A stretch of DNA of 64,000 nucleotides, from assembly GCA_023055355.1 (NCBI GenBank), contig JALJCS010000035.1, positions 1,612,001-1,676,000 of the forward strand, written 5' to 3'. The notes below the pieces were generated by a model that worked only from the letters and a program-made list of their open reading frames with translations, searched no databases and was not told the origin of the DNA. Below are positions 10,144 to 19,830 of the stretch, piece by piece (positions within the stretch are counted from its first letter, which is position 1; the number at the start of each line of letters is the position of its first letter). The DNA comes from Agelaius tricolor (Eukaryota; Chordata; Aves; Passeriformes; Icteridae). The translations under genes and the position numbers were made by a program.

Positions 10144-10888
10144 TGTTAAACACCAAAATGAGTAACAAGCTTGGCTGGAATTGCTCTGCAGGACGAGCAA
10201 TGAGCTCGTGCTCCTCTCCAGGGCTAAGCAAGGAGGAGGTCAGTGCACCCAAGTCACCCAAAGGCCACAGTGAAAGGGCCTTGGACACCTCAGGAGGGAG
10301 CAGAGGGGACTGGCAGGGTCACATCTCTGTCTGGGGTCTCTGTACAAATCACAAACGGGACAGGACTGCTGGGAACGTGCTTTGAGCTGTTTGATTTTCC
10401 AGCATCAGTCTTATTCTGTGGTTATGACAATAGGGAGATGCCAGCAGCTCACATCCCAGGCAGCAGACACAGAACTCAATGTCACAACTCACTTTATGAG
10501 TTTTGTGACCAATCCCACAAAGCAAAAGCACATTGACAGTAGCTCCATCCAACCACTGTAAGCACAGGTACCTTTGGTTAAACAATGCTTGCTTATTTCA
10601 AATACAATACCTGCTTGTGAGCCTTCAAACACAATGCACAGAGCTCCATTACTGAGCTTAGAACTCCCCAATATCTCACTGGATAAACTTTTCTGCAGCT
10701 TAGGGAGTTATTCTAGACAAGCATTAATACACAGACCATTGTTCTATTTGTCCTTACTTTTTACTTTTTACATAATTTTTCTGCTGCCCAATCTCATGGC
10801 TGCTGCTTAGCTCCAATCCCAGTTCTGCTGTCTCTGAGGCTGCCTTTTGCAGCTTTCCCCAAACCCTCTGATTTTATGGATTCCCACA
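10144..10888 (-). mobile_element. LTR of a third ERV family (antisense)
   Basis: On the minus strand it begins TGTGGGAATCCATAAAATCA at 10888. The first 247 bp match the plus-strand fragment at 61381-61627 closely (shared CTAAGCTGCAGAAAAGTTTA and TAATGCTTGTCTAGAAT). Further in are a CCAAT-type TGGGATTGGTC and an AATAAGACTG that could act as poly(A) signal. The proposed far end, ATGTTAAACACC at 10144 read in plus, is inferred only from a plausible TG boundary; no target duplication was found, so it could end closer to 10350. Confidence 0.6.
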
Positions 10889-10954
10889 GTGTCACACTGT
10901 GCATGTCTCTGCCTTTCTGTCCTGTCAGGAGCAGCAGCTCTCCCGCAAGGTGTG

Positions 10955-11130
10955 AAGTTTTAATAAAGCATAAATACAGTATATAGTAATATAGTGTAGT
11001 GTAATATAATGTAGTTTTAATAAAGTAAAAATATAGTATATAGAACTATAATATAATGTAATATAATATAGTTTTATAAAGCATAAATATAGCATATAGT
11101 AATAGAATATAGTATAATGTCATGTAATAT
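10955..11130. repeat. AT-rich tandem repeat, about 65-bp unit
   Basis: Three imperfect units around TTTTAATAAAGCATAAATA followed by AGTATATAGTAATATAGT. The same motif resumes after the LTR at 11131-11550 (TAATATAGTTTTAATAAA at 11551), so the array was interrupted by that LTR insertion. Confidence 0.8.
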
Positions 11131-11550
11131 ATTGTATTTGCATTTCTCCCAGACAAAGGCAGGAATGATGAATCTGACTCCATGTTCTCAGAAGGCTGAT
11201 TTATTATTTTATAATACTATATTATATTAAAGAATACTACACTGAACTGTACTAAAGGATACAGAAAGGATACTTAGAGAAGGCTAAAAAGATAATAATG
11301 AAAACTCCTGACTCTCTCCAGAGTCCCGACACATCTTGGCCCTGATTGGCCAAAGAGTGAAAACAACTCCCAGCAGAATCCAATGGAACAATCACCTGTG
11401 GGCAAACAATCTCCAAACCCATTCCAAAGGAACAAAACACAGGAGAAGCAAATGAGATAAGAATTGTTTTCTTTTTTCCCTGAGGCTTCTCACCTTCCCA
11501 GGAGAAAAAACCTGGGTGAAGGGATTTTTTAGATAATGTGAATGCCACAA
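11131..11550 (-). mobile_element. Family A solo LTR (antisense), inserted in an AT repeat
   Basis: Minus-strand LTR of family A: it opens near TTGTGGCATTCACATTATC, contains GCTTCTCACC-type and GATTGGCC-type landmarks shared with the other copies, and ends GAGAAATGCAAATACAAT. A possible 6-bp duplication TAATAT flanks it (11125-11130 and 11551-11556), though the surroundings are AT-rich and the match may be chance. Minus-strand frames across it are the LTR in translation. Confidence 0.75.
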
Positions 11551-11556
11551 TAATAT

Positions 11557-12616
11557 AGTTTTAATAAAATGACTGTTCAGCATTCCCAAGCCTTGGAATC
11601 AGGTGCCAATCATCCCTGCCTGCCATGCCCATGCCCACAGGACATGGTGACAATGCAGATTTTCCAGCACTGCAGCAGGGAGGTACATCCAGCCAAGGCC
11701 AAAAGCCTCTGGGGCTGTGGGGAGCTTGTGTGGAATTCATTTTTCTTTCCCAAAAACACAGTGTTTTCATCTTTATAATGAAGTGTTCCTGTTTGCATGG
11801 GAATGCAGCGAGGCTTGTTTATTTATTTGCTTTTAATAACTGAGAGCTGTTTACTTCTAAAGCGTTCTCCTGGTTTTCTTCCCTGAAAATCCTCCCAAAG
11901 AGGTCAAGGGAAGCAAGATGAGGTGTTTGTTTTTTCATTAAAACTTCTACTTTGGCAAAAACACCTCCCTGCAGTAAGGAACCAACCCAGGCTCAGAGCT
12001 GGGGGTCAGTGCTGTGGGGCAGATCTCCCCTTTTGCAAATGAGCAGCAATTCCCAGGTTGGGGCAGTGGGACCAGCATGTCGAGGTTGTTCATGTTCTGA
12101 GCCTCTCCAGGAAACCTCCCTCGGATTCTTGGCTCTGTGATCTGGCATTGACCCCCTGAAAGTCTCATTATCATCTGCTGACCCAACTCCTGTTTTCATT
12201 CCTCATGACAGAAATCTGCACAGTGTTTAATGCAAACAGAGGAAACACATTTATTGCCCTTTCTAAAAAATTCTGATGGTTCAAAGCCATGGTCAGAAAG
12301 CTGGAGTGACTAAATTCTTCTGTCTCTGCACACCCAGCTCTGAATACTTTGTGCTCTCTGCTTAGGAAAACATCTTACAAAATTCTGCCCAGGAGATATT
12401 TCTTTTTACACGTACTGGACCTTCACTGAGGGGCTGCAGGGCTCAATTTAAGGTCACTTGTGCTGTCTGCTTACAGGAACAGCCAGTTCTGTGCAGGAGA
12501 CCCAGCTCCTGCTGGAATTCTCCCCTGCAGAAACCAGATTTGACAGTACCTTGATTTTTCTCATGGGCTCAGCCAGATGTGTGGGTCCCAGCTAGGGCTG
12601 TGCTCAGCAAAAATGG
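11557..12616. other. Unique sequence, no gene seen
   Basis: Unique DNA, AT-rich near 11740-11950. The text ATGTGTGGGTCCCAGC near 12580 recalls the start of the 92-bp repeat unit at 9.4 kb, but only about 20 bp match. Confidence 0.5.
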
Positions 12617-12693
12617 GCTTTACAATCCTTTAAATGGGTAAATAATGTGCTTTGCCATCCTTTAAATGGGTAAATAATGTGCTTTGCCATCCT
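12617..12693. repeat. 32-bp tandem duplication
   Basis: The 32-bp unit beginning ATCCTTTAAATGGGTAAA occurs at 12625 and 12657 with essentially no difference. Confidence 0.9.
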
Positions 12694-13149
12694 TAGAGCA
12701 CAACTGAGGAGGATGTAGTGGTGCACCAAGCCTGGGCCTGGGCTGTGGGCTTGGGCAGCTTCAGGAGCAGCTCTGGGTCTGAGTGGGGCTGGGTCTGTCT
12801 GGTCTGTGGATGGCTCCAGGCTGAGTGTGGGGCTGAGGAAGGGGGAAGGGAGACCCTTCTGGACCCTGCCAGGCTGAGGTGGGCAGGTGGAACCTCATGG
12901 AGCTCAGCAGGACCCAGGAGCTGCACCAGGGCAGGGTCAGTGCCAAGCACGAGCCCAGGCTGGGCACAGGACAGATGGAGCAGCCCTGGGAGAAGGGTTT
13001 GGGGTGCTGTGGGTGAGAGGTTTGGGGTGCTGTGGGTGAGAGCTGGGACCCAGAAACTCCCCCTGCCCTGGGCTGAGCCCCCAGGGTGGGCAGCAGGGAG
13101 GGGAGGGGGGTTCTGCCCCTCTGCCCCTTGCTCAGGTCAGAGCCCACCT
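12694..13149. other. Unique GC-rich sequence with a 26-bp duplication
   Basis: GC-rich DNA. GGTTTGGGGTGCTGTGGGTG occurs twice in a row near 12998 and 13020. The 396-codon forward frame starting at 12718 runs through this, a CR1 fragment and the 13.4-kb minisatellite, so it is not credible as a gene. Confidence 0.6.
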
Positions 13150-13405
13150 GCAGAGCTGCCCCAGCACAGGGAGGAGCTGGAGCTGCTGGACAGAGCCCAG
13201 AGAGGCCATGGAGATGCTCCAGGGCTGGAGCCAGGCTGGGAGAGCTGGGGGTGCTCACCTGGAGAAGGGAATGCTCCAGGGAGAGCTGAGAGCCCCTTCC
13301 AGGGGTTCCAGGAGAGCTGGAGAGGGACTGGGGACAAGGGATGGAGGGACAGGACACAGGGAATGGCTTCCTACAGAGGAAGGTTGGAGGATATTGTAGG
13401 CACAC
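13150..13405 (+). mobile_element. CR1: CR1 LINE fragment (sense)
   Basis: Landmarks of the CR1 3' region: GGACAGAGCCCAGAGAGGCC, ATGCTCCAGGGCTGGAGC, AGAGCTGGGGGTGCTCACC, CTGGAGAAGGGAATGCTCC, and GAGAGGGACTGGGGACAAGG followed by GGACACAGGGAATGGCTTCC. It stops before the octamer tail at a point where the minisatellite begins. Confidence 0.75.
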
Positions 13406-13417
13406 AGTTGGTGGGAA

Positions 13418-13845
13418 TTGGGATGGGGCTGTGTGTGAAGCAGTTTGGGGTCATTGGGGTGTGTGTGAGACAGTTTGGGGTCATTGAGGTGTGTGTGGCA
13501 CAGTTTGGGCTCCCTGGGATGGGGCTGTGTGTGGCACAGTTTGGGGTCATTGGGATGGGGCTGTGTGTGGCACAGTTTGGGGTCATTGGGCTGTGTGTGG
13601 CACAGTTTGGGGCCATTGGGGCTGTGTGTGTGGCACAGTTTGGGGTCCCTGGGATGGGGCTGTGTGTGGCACAGTTTGGGGTCACTGGGCTGTGTGTGGC
13701 ACAGTTTGGGGTCATTGGGGTGTGTGTGGCACAGTTTGGGGCCATTGGGGCTGTGTGTGTGGCACAGTTTGGGGTCCCTGGGATGGGGCTGTGTGTGGCA
13801 CAGTTTGGGCTCCCTGGGATGGGGCTGTGTGTGTGTGGGACAAAC
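13418..13845. repeat. Minisatellite, 28-38-bp unit, 12 copies
   Basis: Units built on GTGTGTGGCACAGTTTGGGG plus TCATTGGG, with an optional ATGGGGCT extension. All forward frames are largely open and give Val/Cys/Ala/Gln/Phe/Gly-rich repeats; this reflects the unit. The array starts within about 15 bp of the end of the CR1 fragment. Confidence 0.9.
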
Positions 13846-14274
13846 TCTGGCCTGGCAGGAGTTCAGCCAAAGGGGACCCTGGCCATGGTATCATTTACCT
13901 TGCCATGAGCTGGCTCAGAGCTTGGGACCTGCCCCCCTGAGCAGCTGTGAAAGGCAAAGGCCGTGATTTGAATCATTGTGCATTTTAATCTCTGTGCATT
14001 GCTGCTGAGAGCAGCCTGAAGGATAACACGTTGTTCTGAGAGCCCTTCACTGCCACGAGTGCTGTGACCTGGTAAATCACGTCAGGAAAGCCATTGTGAG
14101 CAGCTTCAAACACATCTGTCATCTTTAGGGGTTTGTAAATTCCAGCTGATCACAGCAGAGTGCTTTACATCCTTCCAGAAACTGAAAGGGTGTTTACAAG
14201 AGCATGGAGTGACAGGACAAACTGACATGGAGGAGGTGTAAATGAGGTATTGGGAATCAGGAATTGTTCCCTGG
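13846..14274. other. Unique sequence, no gene seen
   Basis: Unique DNA between the minisatellite and a CR1 copy. No feature supported. Confidence 0.55.
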
Positions 14275-14414
14275 CAGGGTGGGCAGGCCCTGGCACAGGT
14301 GCCAGAGCAGCTGGGGCTGCCCCTGCATCCCTGGCAGTGCCCAAGGCCAGGCTGGACAGGGCTGGGAGCAGCTGGGACAGTGGGAGTGTCCCTGCCATGG
14401 AGGGGGATAAATGA
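14275..14414 (+). mobile_element. CR1: CR1 LINE 3' end, left part of an interrupted copy
   Basis: Sense CR1 3' region (CCCTGCATCCCTGGCAGTG, AAGGCCAGGCTGGACAGGG, GTCCCTGCCATGGAGGGGG). It stops where the LTR at 14415 begins, and the CR1 resumes at 14801 after that LTR. Confidence 0.8.
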
Positions 14415-14794
14415 TGTGGGGGTGTTCACAGGGGTCCCAGGATGAGGGAAGAGATGAGAATCTTGACTCCATGTTTCAGAAGGCTGGTTTATTATTTTAT
14501 GATATATATTATAGTAAAAGAAAATATATACTAAAATGATACTAAAAGAATAGAAGAAAGGATTTAATTAAAAGGCTAGCAAGGAAAGGAGTGGAATGAT
14601 AATAAAATCTTGTGATTAACCAGAGTTCAAGACAGCTGGACTGTGATTGGTCATTAAGTAGAAATAACTCACATAAACTAATCAAAGATGTACCTGTTAC
14701 ACTCTACAGCAGCAGATAATTATTGTTTTTCTTCTCAGCTTCTCAAGAGAAAAAATCCTAACAAAAGGATTTTTCATAAAATACATCTGTGACA
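14415..14794 (-). mobile_element. Family A solo LTR (antisense) inserted in CR1
   Basis: Minus-strand LTR starting TGTCACAGATGTATTTTATG and ending CCTGTGAACACCCCCACA. It holds GATTGG (in TGATTGGTCATTAAGTAG on the plus strand) and an AT tract with ATATATTATAG. The flanks AAATGA (14409-14414) and GAATGA (14795-14800) look like a 6-bp target duplication with one change. It shares a subfamily with the copy at 34.2 kb (both have GTGTTCACAGGGGTC at the lower end). Confidence 0.85.
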
Positions 14795-14800
14795 GAATGA

Positions 14801-14852
14801 GATGATTTTTAAGGTCTCTTCCAACCCAAACTATCCCATGATTCTATAAAAC
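14801..14852 (+). mobile_element. CR1: CR1 LINE 3' end, right part with tail
   Basis: GATGATTTTTAAGGTCTC, then TTCCAACCCAAACTATCCC and the tail ATGATTCTATAAAA complete the CR1 interrupted by the LTR. Joining left and right parts conceptually gives the usual CR1 order, so the LTR is the younger insertion. Confidence 0.85.
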
Positions 14853-15771
14853 ACTATTTCAATGCCCAGCATGTCAGCACAAATCACATTTGCTGGAGCT
14901 CTCAGGGACACTCAGCCACCTCCTGAATGCTGCAGACCTGGGGGCTTGGGCAGGGAGTGGTGTCCCTGATAAATCCAGACTGACACAGCTCTGCTTTTCC
15001 TTGTACTAATCAAACTCCAGTCCAGAAAAAAGCAAGTTATAAGCCAGGTGAACAACGACTTTCTGTAGCTCCAAGATGTTTGCAGGACAGGGTGAGAGTA
15101 AAAATTTCTTGTGGCTGGAGGTGTGTGTTGTACAGGTGTGTGCTGCTCAGGGCTCTGCCTTTTCACCCCAATCCTCCTGCATGTCTGCAGGATCCCTGGG
15201 TGTTTGTAGGGACTTTAAAGGCTCCTGTCTCCCTAGCTCAGGGCTGTTTTCCCTCTCCAAGGGGCAGGCTGACAGTGATGGGCAGCACATCCAGGCTGTG
15301 TTGCTTGCAGAGCCCACAGCTCAAAATCCCTGCTCTCCAGTTAAGTGAATTGTGTATCTTACCAGGCCTGCAGCTGACATAAAGTGCTGTCATGCTGAGA
15401 ATGGCTTCACAGCCTTACCCTGTCCTCAACATAAAGATTAAGGGAAGAAGTTCTGGTTCAAGTGTTTGAGTGCTGTATAATTGAATTTCATGCTCGTTCA
15501 TTCCCTCTGAAGTGGTGTACACAGGCAGTCACTTGAAAGGGGGAAAATCGTGTTCAAACCCTCTGAACTTTCCTGCATTCAGTGAGGTTTTTAATGGTGG
15601 GTAAATCCTGTTCAGACCCCTTTGACCGTGGGATGTTGATGAGGAAGAGCTTTGTTTCATAAATGTTTCTGGGAGCAATCCTTGTATCCTGAAATGTTCT
15701 AATAAACCAGTATGGTGAGTTGGAAGGAGGTGTGCAAGGGCAGATCCCCAGCCTCTCTTGTCTGCATGCAA
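14853..15771. other. Unique sequence, no gene seen
   Basis: No repeat or gene recognised in this stretch. Short frames on both strands lack domains. Confidence 0.55.
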
Positions 15772-15990
15772 CCACAGAATGTCCTGAGCTGGGAGGGACC
15801 CCCAGGGATCCCCAATGCACACCTGGGCCCTGCCCAGACCCCAGCAACCCCACCCTGGGCATCCCCAAAGGCTCCTGGAGCTCTGGCAGCCTCAGGGCTG
15901 TGCCCATTCCCTGGGGAGCCTGGGCAGTGCCAGCACCCTCTGGGGGAAGAACCTTGCCCTGAAATCCCACCTAAACCTCTCCTGACACAG
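15772..15990 (-). mobile_element. CR1: CR1 LINE 3'-end fragment (antisense)
   Basis: CCACAGAATGTCCTGAGCTG, GGAGGGACCCCCAGGGATCC and GGCAGCCTCAGGGCTGTGCC are the reverse complement of the CR1 3' end of the subfamily that occurs in sense at 39.7-40.3 kb. Tail lost or reduced to ACAGAAT. Confidence 0.7.
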
Positions 15991-16029
15991 CTGCATGCAC
16001 ATATCAGAAATTGTGGAGGCAATAGAAAT

Positions 16030-16480
16030 TATTGCATTGTTTCCTGTAGCTGAGTGACAGAATCACACCCATGCTTGGGCATCCTCTGCTTGCCTGGCCC
16101 TTGTGAGAAATGCCATGTTACCATTCTCCAATCACTAAAAGTTTGTACATTACAGTTTAATCTAGAAGTTGGTTTTCAGTTTTCTTGCAGTGCAAAATTC
16201 TGAGATTTTTTTCTACTTGCCACATTTGCTGCCTTGTTTGCCTGTGCTCTCTTTCTGCTTGGTAAAAACATCTTCTTGTTTGGGGTGGGTTTATCCTTTG
16301 CTCTAAGCCATACAAACCCCTTCTAACTCACACACCCTTTGCCTCCTTGGTTATCCAGTCAGACTGGCTCAGCAATTCTTTTCTTCTATATCAAAACTTG
16401 CTTCCATCTCTATTCCTTCATCAGATTCTACATTCAAAAATCTTTCTGCTAAGCACACACATCTGTGAGACTTTCTTGTC
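16030..16480 (-). mobile_element. Decayed ERV 3' remnant (antisense)
   Basis: The minus strand around 16375-16470 reads in one frame as a short motif of the form CLA-x3-F-L-N-x-E ... IEMEASF, which aligns with the motif just upstream of the LTR in the ERV copies at 4.4 and 57.1 kb. Further along the minus strand there are polypurine-rich segments and TAGTGATTGGAGAATGG, a possible CCAAT element. The lower part is assigned only by position and composition; boundaries are approximate. Confidence 0.4.
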
Positions 16481-16894
16481 AAACTTTCATCCTTCCCAAC
16501 ACCCTCCCTGTGCCCATGCCCACCCCAGGAGCCCATTCCTGCACGGAGGGCACTGCCTGGGCACCACTCCAGGGCTGGAGCTGGTGTTCCCTGGAGGAAG
16601 GCAGAGGTCTGGAGCTGCACCCCTGCCCGTGGCGTTTGTTTGCTCAGATTTGTGACAGGATTCATGGGCTCCTTGGGAGCTCTGTGAGGCTGTGACACTG
16701 AGCATCCCTCCTGTGCTTGGCAGCAGCTCAGCCCTGCTGAGATATGGCTCGTGCCCAGCACCTTCCCCAGCAAAGCGTGCTGGCACAAATATGTGAGCGA
16801 TGCAGGTGACAGCCCCTGTGGCTCTGGCTGATTATCCCTCTCTTTTATGTAATTTATGCTCCAAAAGGAGCTGTGCTCAATCTTGTCCATGGCT
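16481..16894. other. Unique sequence, no gene seen
   Basis: GC-rich unique DNA upstream of an AT-rich block. No feature supported; the 179-codon minus-strand frame continues into the ERV remnant and is not a gene. Confidence 0.5.
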
Positions 16895-17430
16895 TTGATT
16901 CCTTTCATGTGGTTTTTTGTGCTAACGAGATTAAATCGGTTTCAATAGGCACCGTTTTAATGGAGATGATAAACTTTTATTGAACTCGAGCACATTAAAA
17001 TGAAATGTAAGCAATAGGTGACTTTAGCATTAGTCTAGAGTCCTTTCCAATCTGGATCAAGCCAACATACCTTCCCTGTTAAGCAACATCCAGCACCCCA
17101 GCACGTTTTATGAGCTTCTAAAAGAGCTGAAAATCCTTCCCCCACGGCGCTTCCCTGTTTCAGTGCTGCTGAGGTGCAGCATTCATTGGAGCAGCTCCAT
17201 GACCTGGTGGTGCAGCCACGGAACGAGGCATAAACACGACTAAGTACAGGACTTCACATCTCCTGAAAACAGGAAAGCAGGGGATGGGTAATTTGGTGTT
17301 TTACAGCAGCTTTGTCTGCTAATCTGTGATCTGTTTGGTCTGCCAGTAGGATTATTATGGTGGGTTTACTGAAGAAGTGCCAAAAATGATGTTAAATAAA
17401 CTGTTTACACAATGTAACTAGAGGCTGAAA
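16895..17430. other. Candidate conserved non-coding element
   Basis: A block unlike its surroundings: AT-rich, free of recognisable repeats, with dense unmasked-looking words such as AACGAGATTAAATCGG, CACCGTTTTAATGGAG, GCATTAGTCTAGAGTCC and AATAAACTGTTTACAC (a forkhead-like TGTTTAC). Composition alone suggests a conserved regulatory element; there is no alignment here to prove it. Confidence 0.25.
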
Positions 17431-19589
17431 AGCTAAACAGAGAGTCCCAAACTCGGCCCCATCGCAGGTTTGAAGAAAAATAAACTCCCCAACACTTTCA
17501 ACTGGACGCTGCTGCTCTGCAGAGGCTGCTCTGTTTGTTGAATATTAAAACAGAAAATTAATGCATTTCCCCCTCTTTCTGGGGCTCTTTCCAAAGGTCT
17601 CATGGTTGGAAACATGATCGGATCATTTTGAGCTCCTTGGCCGTCCTTGGAATTTGCTGTGATCATTTCAGTCGTTATAAAATATTCAAGTTTCAGAATG
17701 ACTGCAAGGAAAGCCATCATTCTTTAGAAGTGGGTTGTGTAAAATTACTCCTGAGAGGACAGGAAGAGCCAGTGCTGGTCCTGTGTTCTCCAAGGAATTG
17801 TCAGGGACACCTGGGGGGCAGGAGCCCATGGTGGTCTCCAGTGTAGCACTTGTAGAGGGGGGGTCATAAAAAATGTCATCTGCACTAGTGGGTGGGTGAT
17901 GTGGGAGAGCTCTCCTGCAAATAAAAGGAAAATTTGGAGGCACACAAGAGCTTTCTTCCCTTTCCTCCACTTTTGCCCCCACTTTTCCCCTCCACTTTCT
18001 TCAAGGGTGTTTCGTTGCTGAGGGAGGAGCTTGAGTGGAATTTGGAAATATCAGTGGTGTCAGCTTTTTGGCTATGGAATTGCATGGAAATCTCTCATGA
18101 ATTCGGAGTATTCCTGTTAGCCATAGCCTCCCCCCAGCAATGCAGACATTTCTGCAGCACATGGGACAAGCACGCAGCTTGTGCAGGGGCCCATCAGTTA
18201 CTGCCAGGCTCTGAGTCCTTGTTTTAGTGCCTGGGGCTGTGAATTTGCTTTTTTCCCACTGTGTTGAGATGAACAGGGCATAACTGGCATTGACAACAGC
18301 TTCAGGGCCCCATCCAGGACGGGCCTTTGGTGCTTGTGTGGGGTTTGTGAATAACAAATTCCGTGGAGATCAAGGAGCCCCACGTGTGCTGGCCGTGGAG
18401 GACAGAGGGGTAGGACAGAGTGTGCCTGGCACTGCTTGCACAGAGCTTGTGTTGATGTTCTCTGAGCATTTCAAAACAGTGGGCAAAGAGGGAGCACTGG
18501 CAGAGCCTGCATGGCTCAGAATTCCCTTGTCAGAGGTGGCTGGATCATCCACAGCACAGCCAGGGCTCCAAACCTACAGGCAGGATGGAAAATCAGAGCT
18601 CTTTGTCCTGGTGGCAGACCCACAGCAGGGCTGCCAGGTTTCCTGCTGGGTTTGTGCTGTCAGCTCTCATGGATTTTGTACAAAAACGAGGGAGATGCCA
18701 TGAAGGTGCAGTGTAAAAATGCCATCTGAACGTGCCTGTGTGGTTTGGCTTGGGCTGACTTGTGTATGTGAGAGAGCTTTGGGCATATGGAAACACAATT
18801 TATGTATTTTTTCTATAGGAACCAGCTTTACTAATTGCACAATCTTGCTTTGTTTGCTGAGATCCTGTGCTTAGATAAGGCAAAGCTGTGGTGACATTGC
18901 ACACACAATCACGTAGACACTGCAACACATGTTCAATATGTTTAAAAGTGAGGCAGGGGGCAAAATCTCAGCAACTAAATGCTGGATTCTTTTCTTTTAT
19001 TTTTTTCCAAAAAAAGACTGTAAAACCAGCAGATCTGCCTTAGAGTGGTGCACAAAAGGTCACTGCAGAGTCAGTGTCCCAAGCATGGCGTGGACAAGGG
19101 CATGTCCTGGTGCCACCTCGGCCACTGGCTGGCAGCAGAGGAATGTGGGCACCTGTGAGCCAGCACTGCAGTGTCCCAGCAGCAACAGCCAGGAGGGACA
19201 GTGTCCCTGCTACCCAGCCCAGGGACAAGGGGACAGCCTGGCACAGTGCTCAGGGCTCAGGGGCCAGGGGACCTCTGCCGTGTGGGGAGTGCCAGGGGCT
19301 GTGGGGTGGCCCCAGTGGTGTGGTCTGGGCTGAGGGAGAGGGGCAGGCACTGGCTGCAGTCACAGCAGGCACAGGGGACAGCCCTGGCACAGCTCTGCAT
19401 CAGGAGAATTGGCTTTTGAGACCTTTCTGTACCTGGGTGGCTTTGTTACAAGACACACAAGAGTAGAGATACAGAGCTGACACCACAGACCCTCCCCAAT
19501 TTGTCCTGCAAAGCTCTGAGGGAGAGGCTTCCCAGCAAAGCCTCAATAAGAAATCAAGTGTTTCCCCCTCGTTTTTCTTTCCTAAAGGA
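17431..19589. other. Unique sequence, no gene seen
   Basis: Unique DNA with moderate GC. Frames up to 137 codons on both strands without domains. No LTR, CR1 or array recognised. Confidence 0.5.
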
Positions 19590-19830
19590 CTGGGCTTGCT
19601 GAAGATGTCCCGAGTTATTCAGCTGGAAGGGTTAAAGTTTGGCAGTGCTGCAAGCAACCGAACAATGGGTCATATCATGGAAACTGTCAGGCAACCTTAA
19701 ATATAGCTGTTATGATCTGCATAGTCTGCAATGCTCTGGAAACCAGGATGAGCAGCAAGGGGAAAAAATTCATAAAGTCCATGGAGTTGTTTAGGTTAGG
19801 CAGGAACAGAGAGCACTGCAGGGAGTGCAG
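19590..19830. other. Candidate conserved non-coding element
   Basis: Non-repetitive block with words such as GAGTTATTCAGCTGGAAGG, GGGTCATATCATGG, CCTTAAATATAGCTGTTATG and CTGCATAGTCTGCAATG, lying between GC-rich low-complexity flanks. No coding frame of note crosses it. Suggested only by composition. Confidence 0.2.

Noticed and set aside
12718..13908. 396-codon forward open frame
   Set aside because: Runs through GC-rich unique DNA, a CR1 fragment and a minisatellite; no domain, overlaps a 214-codon minus-strand frame.
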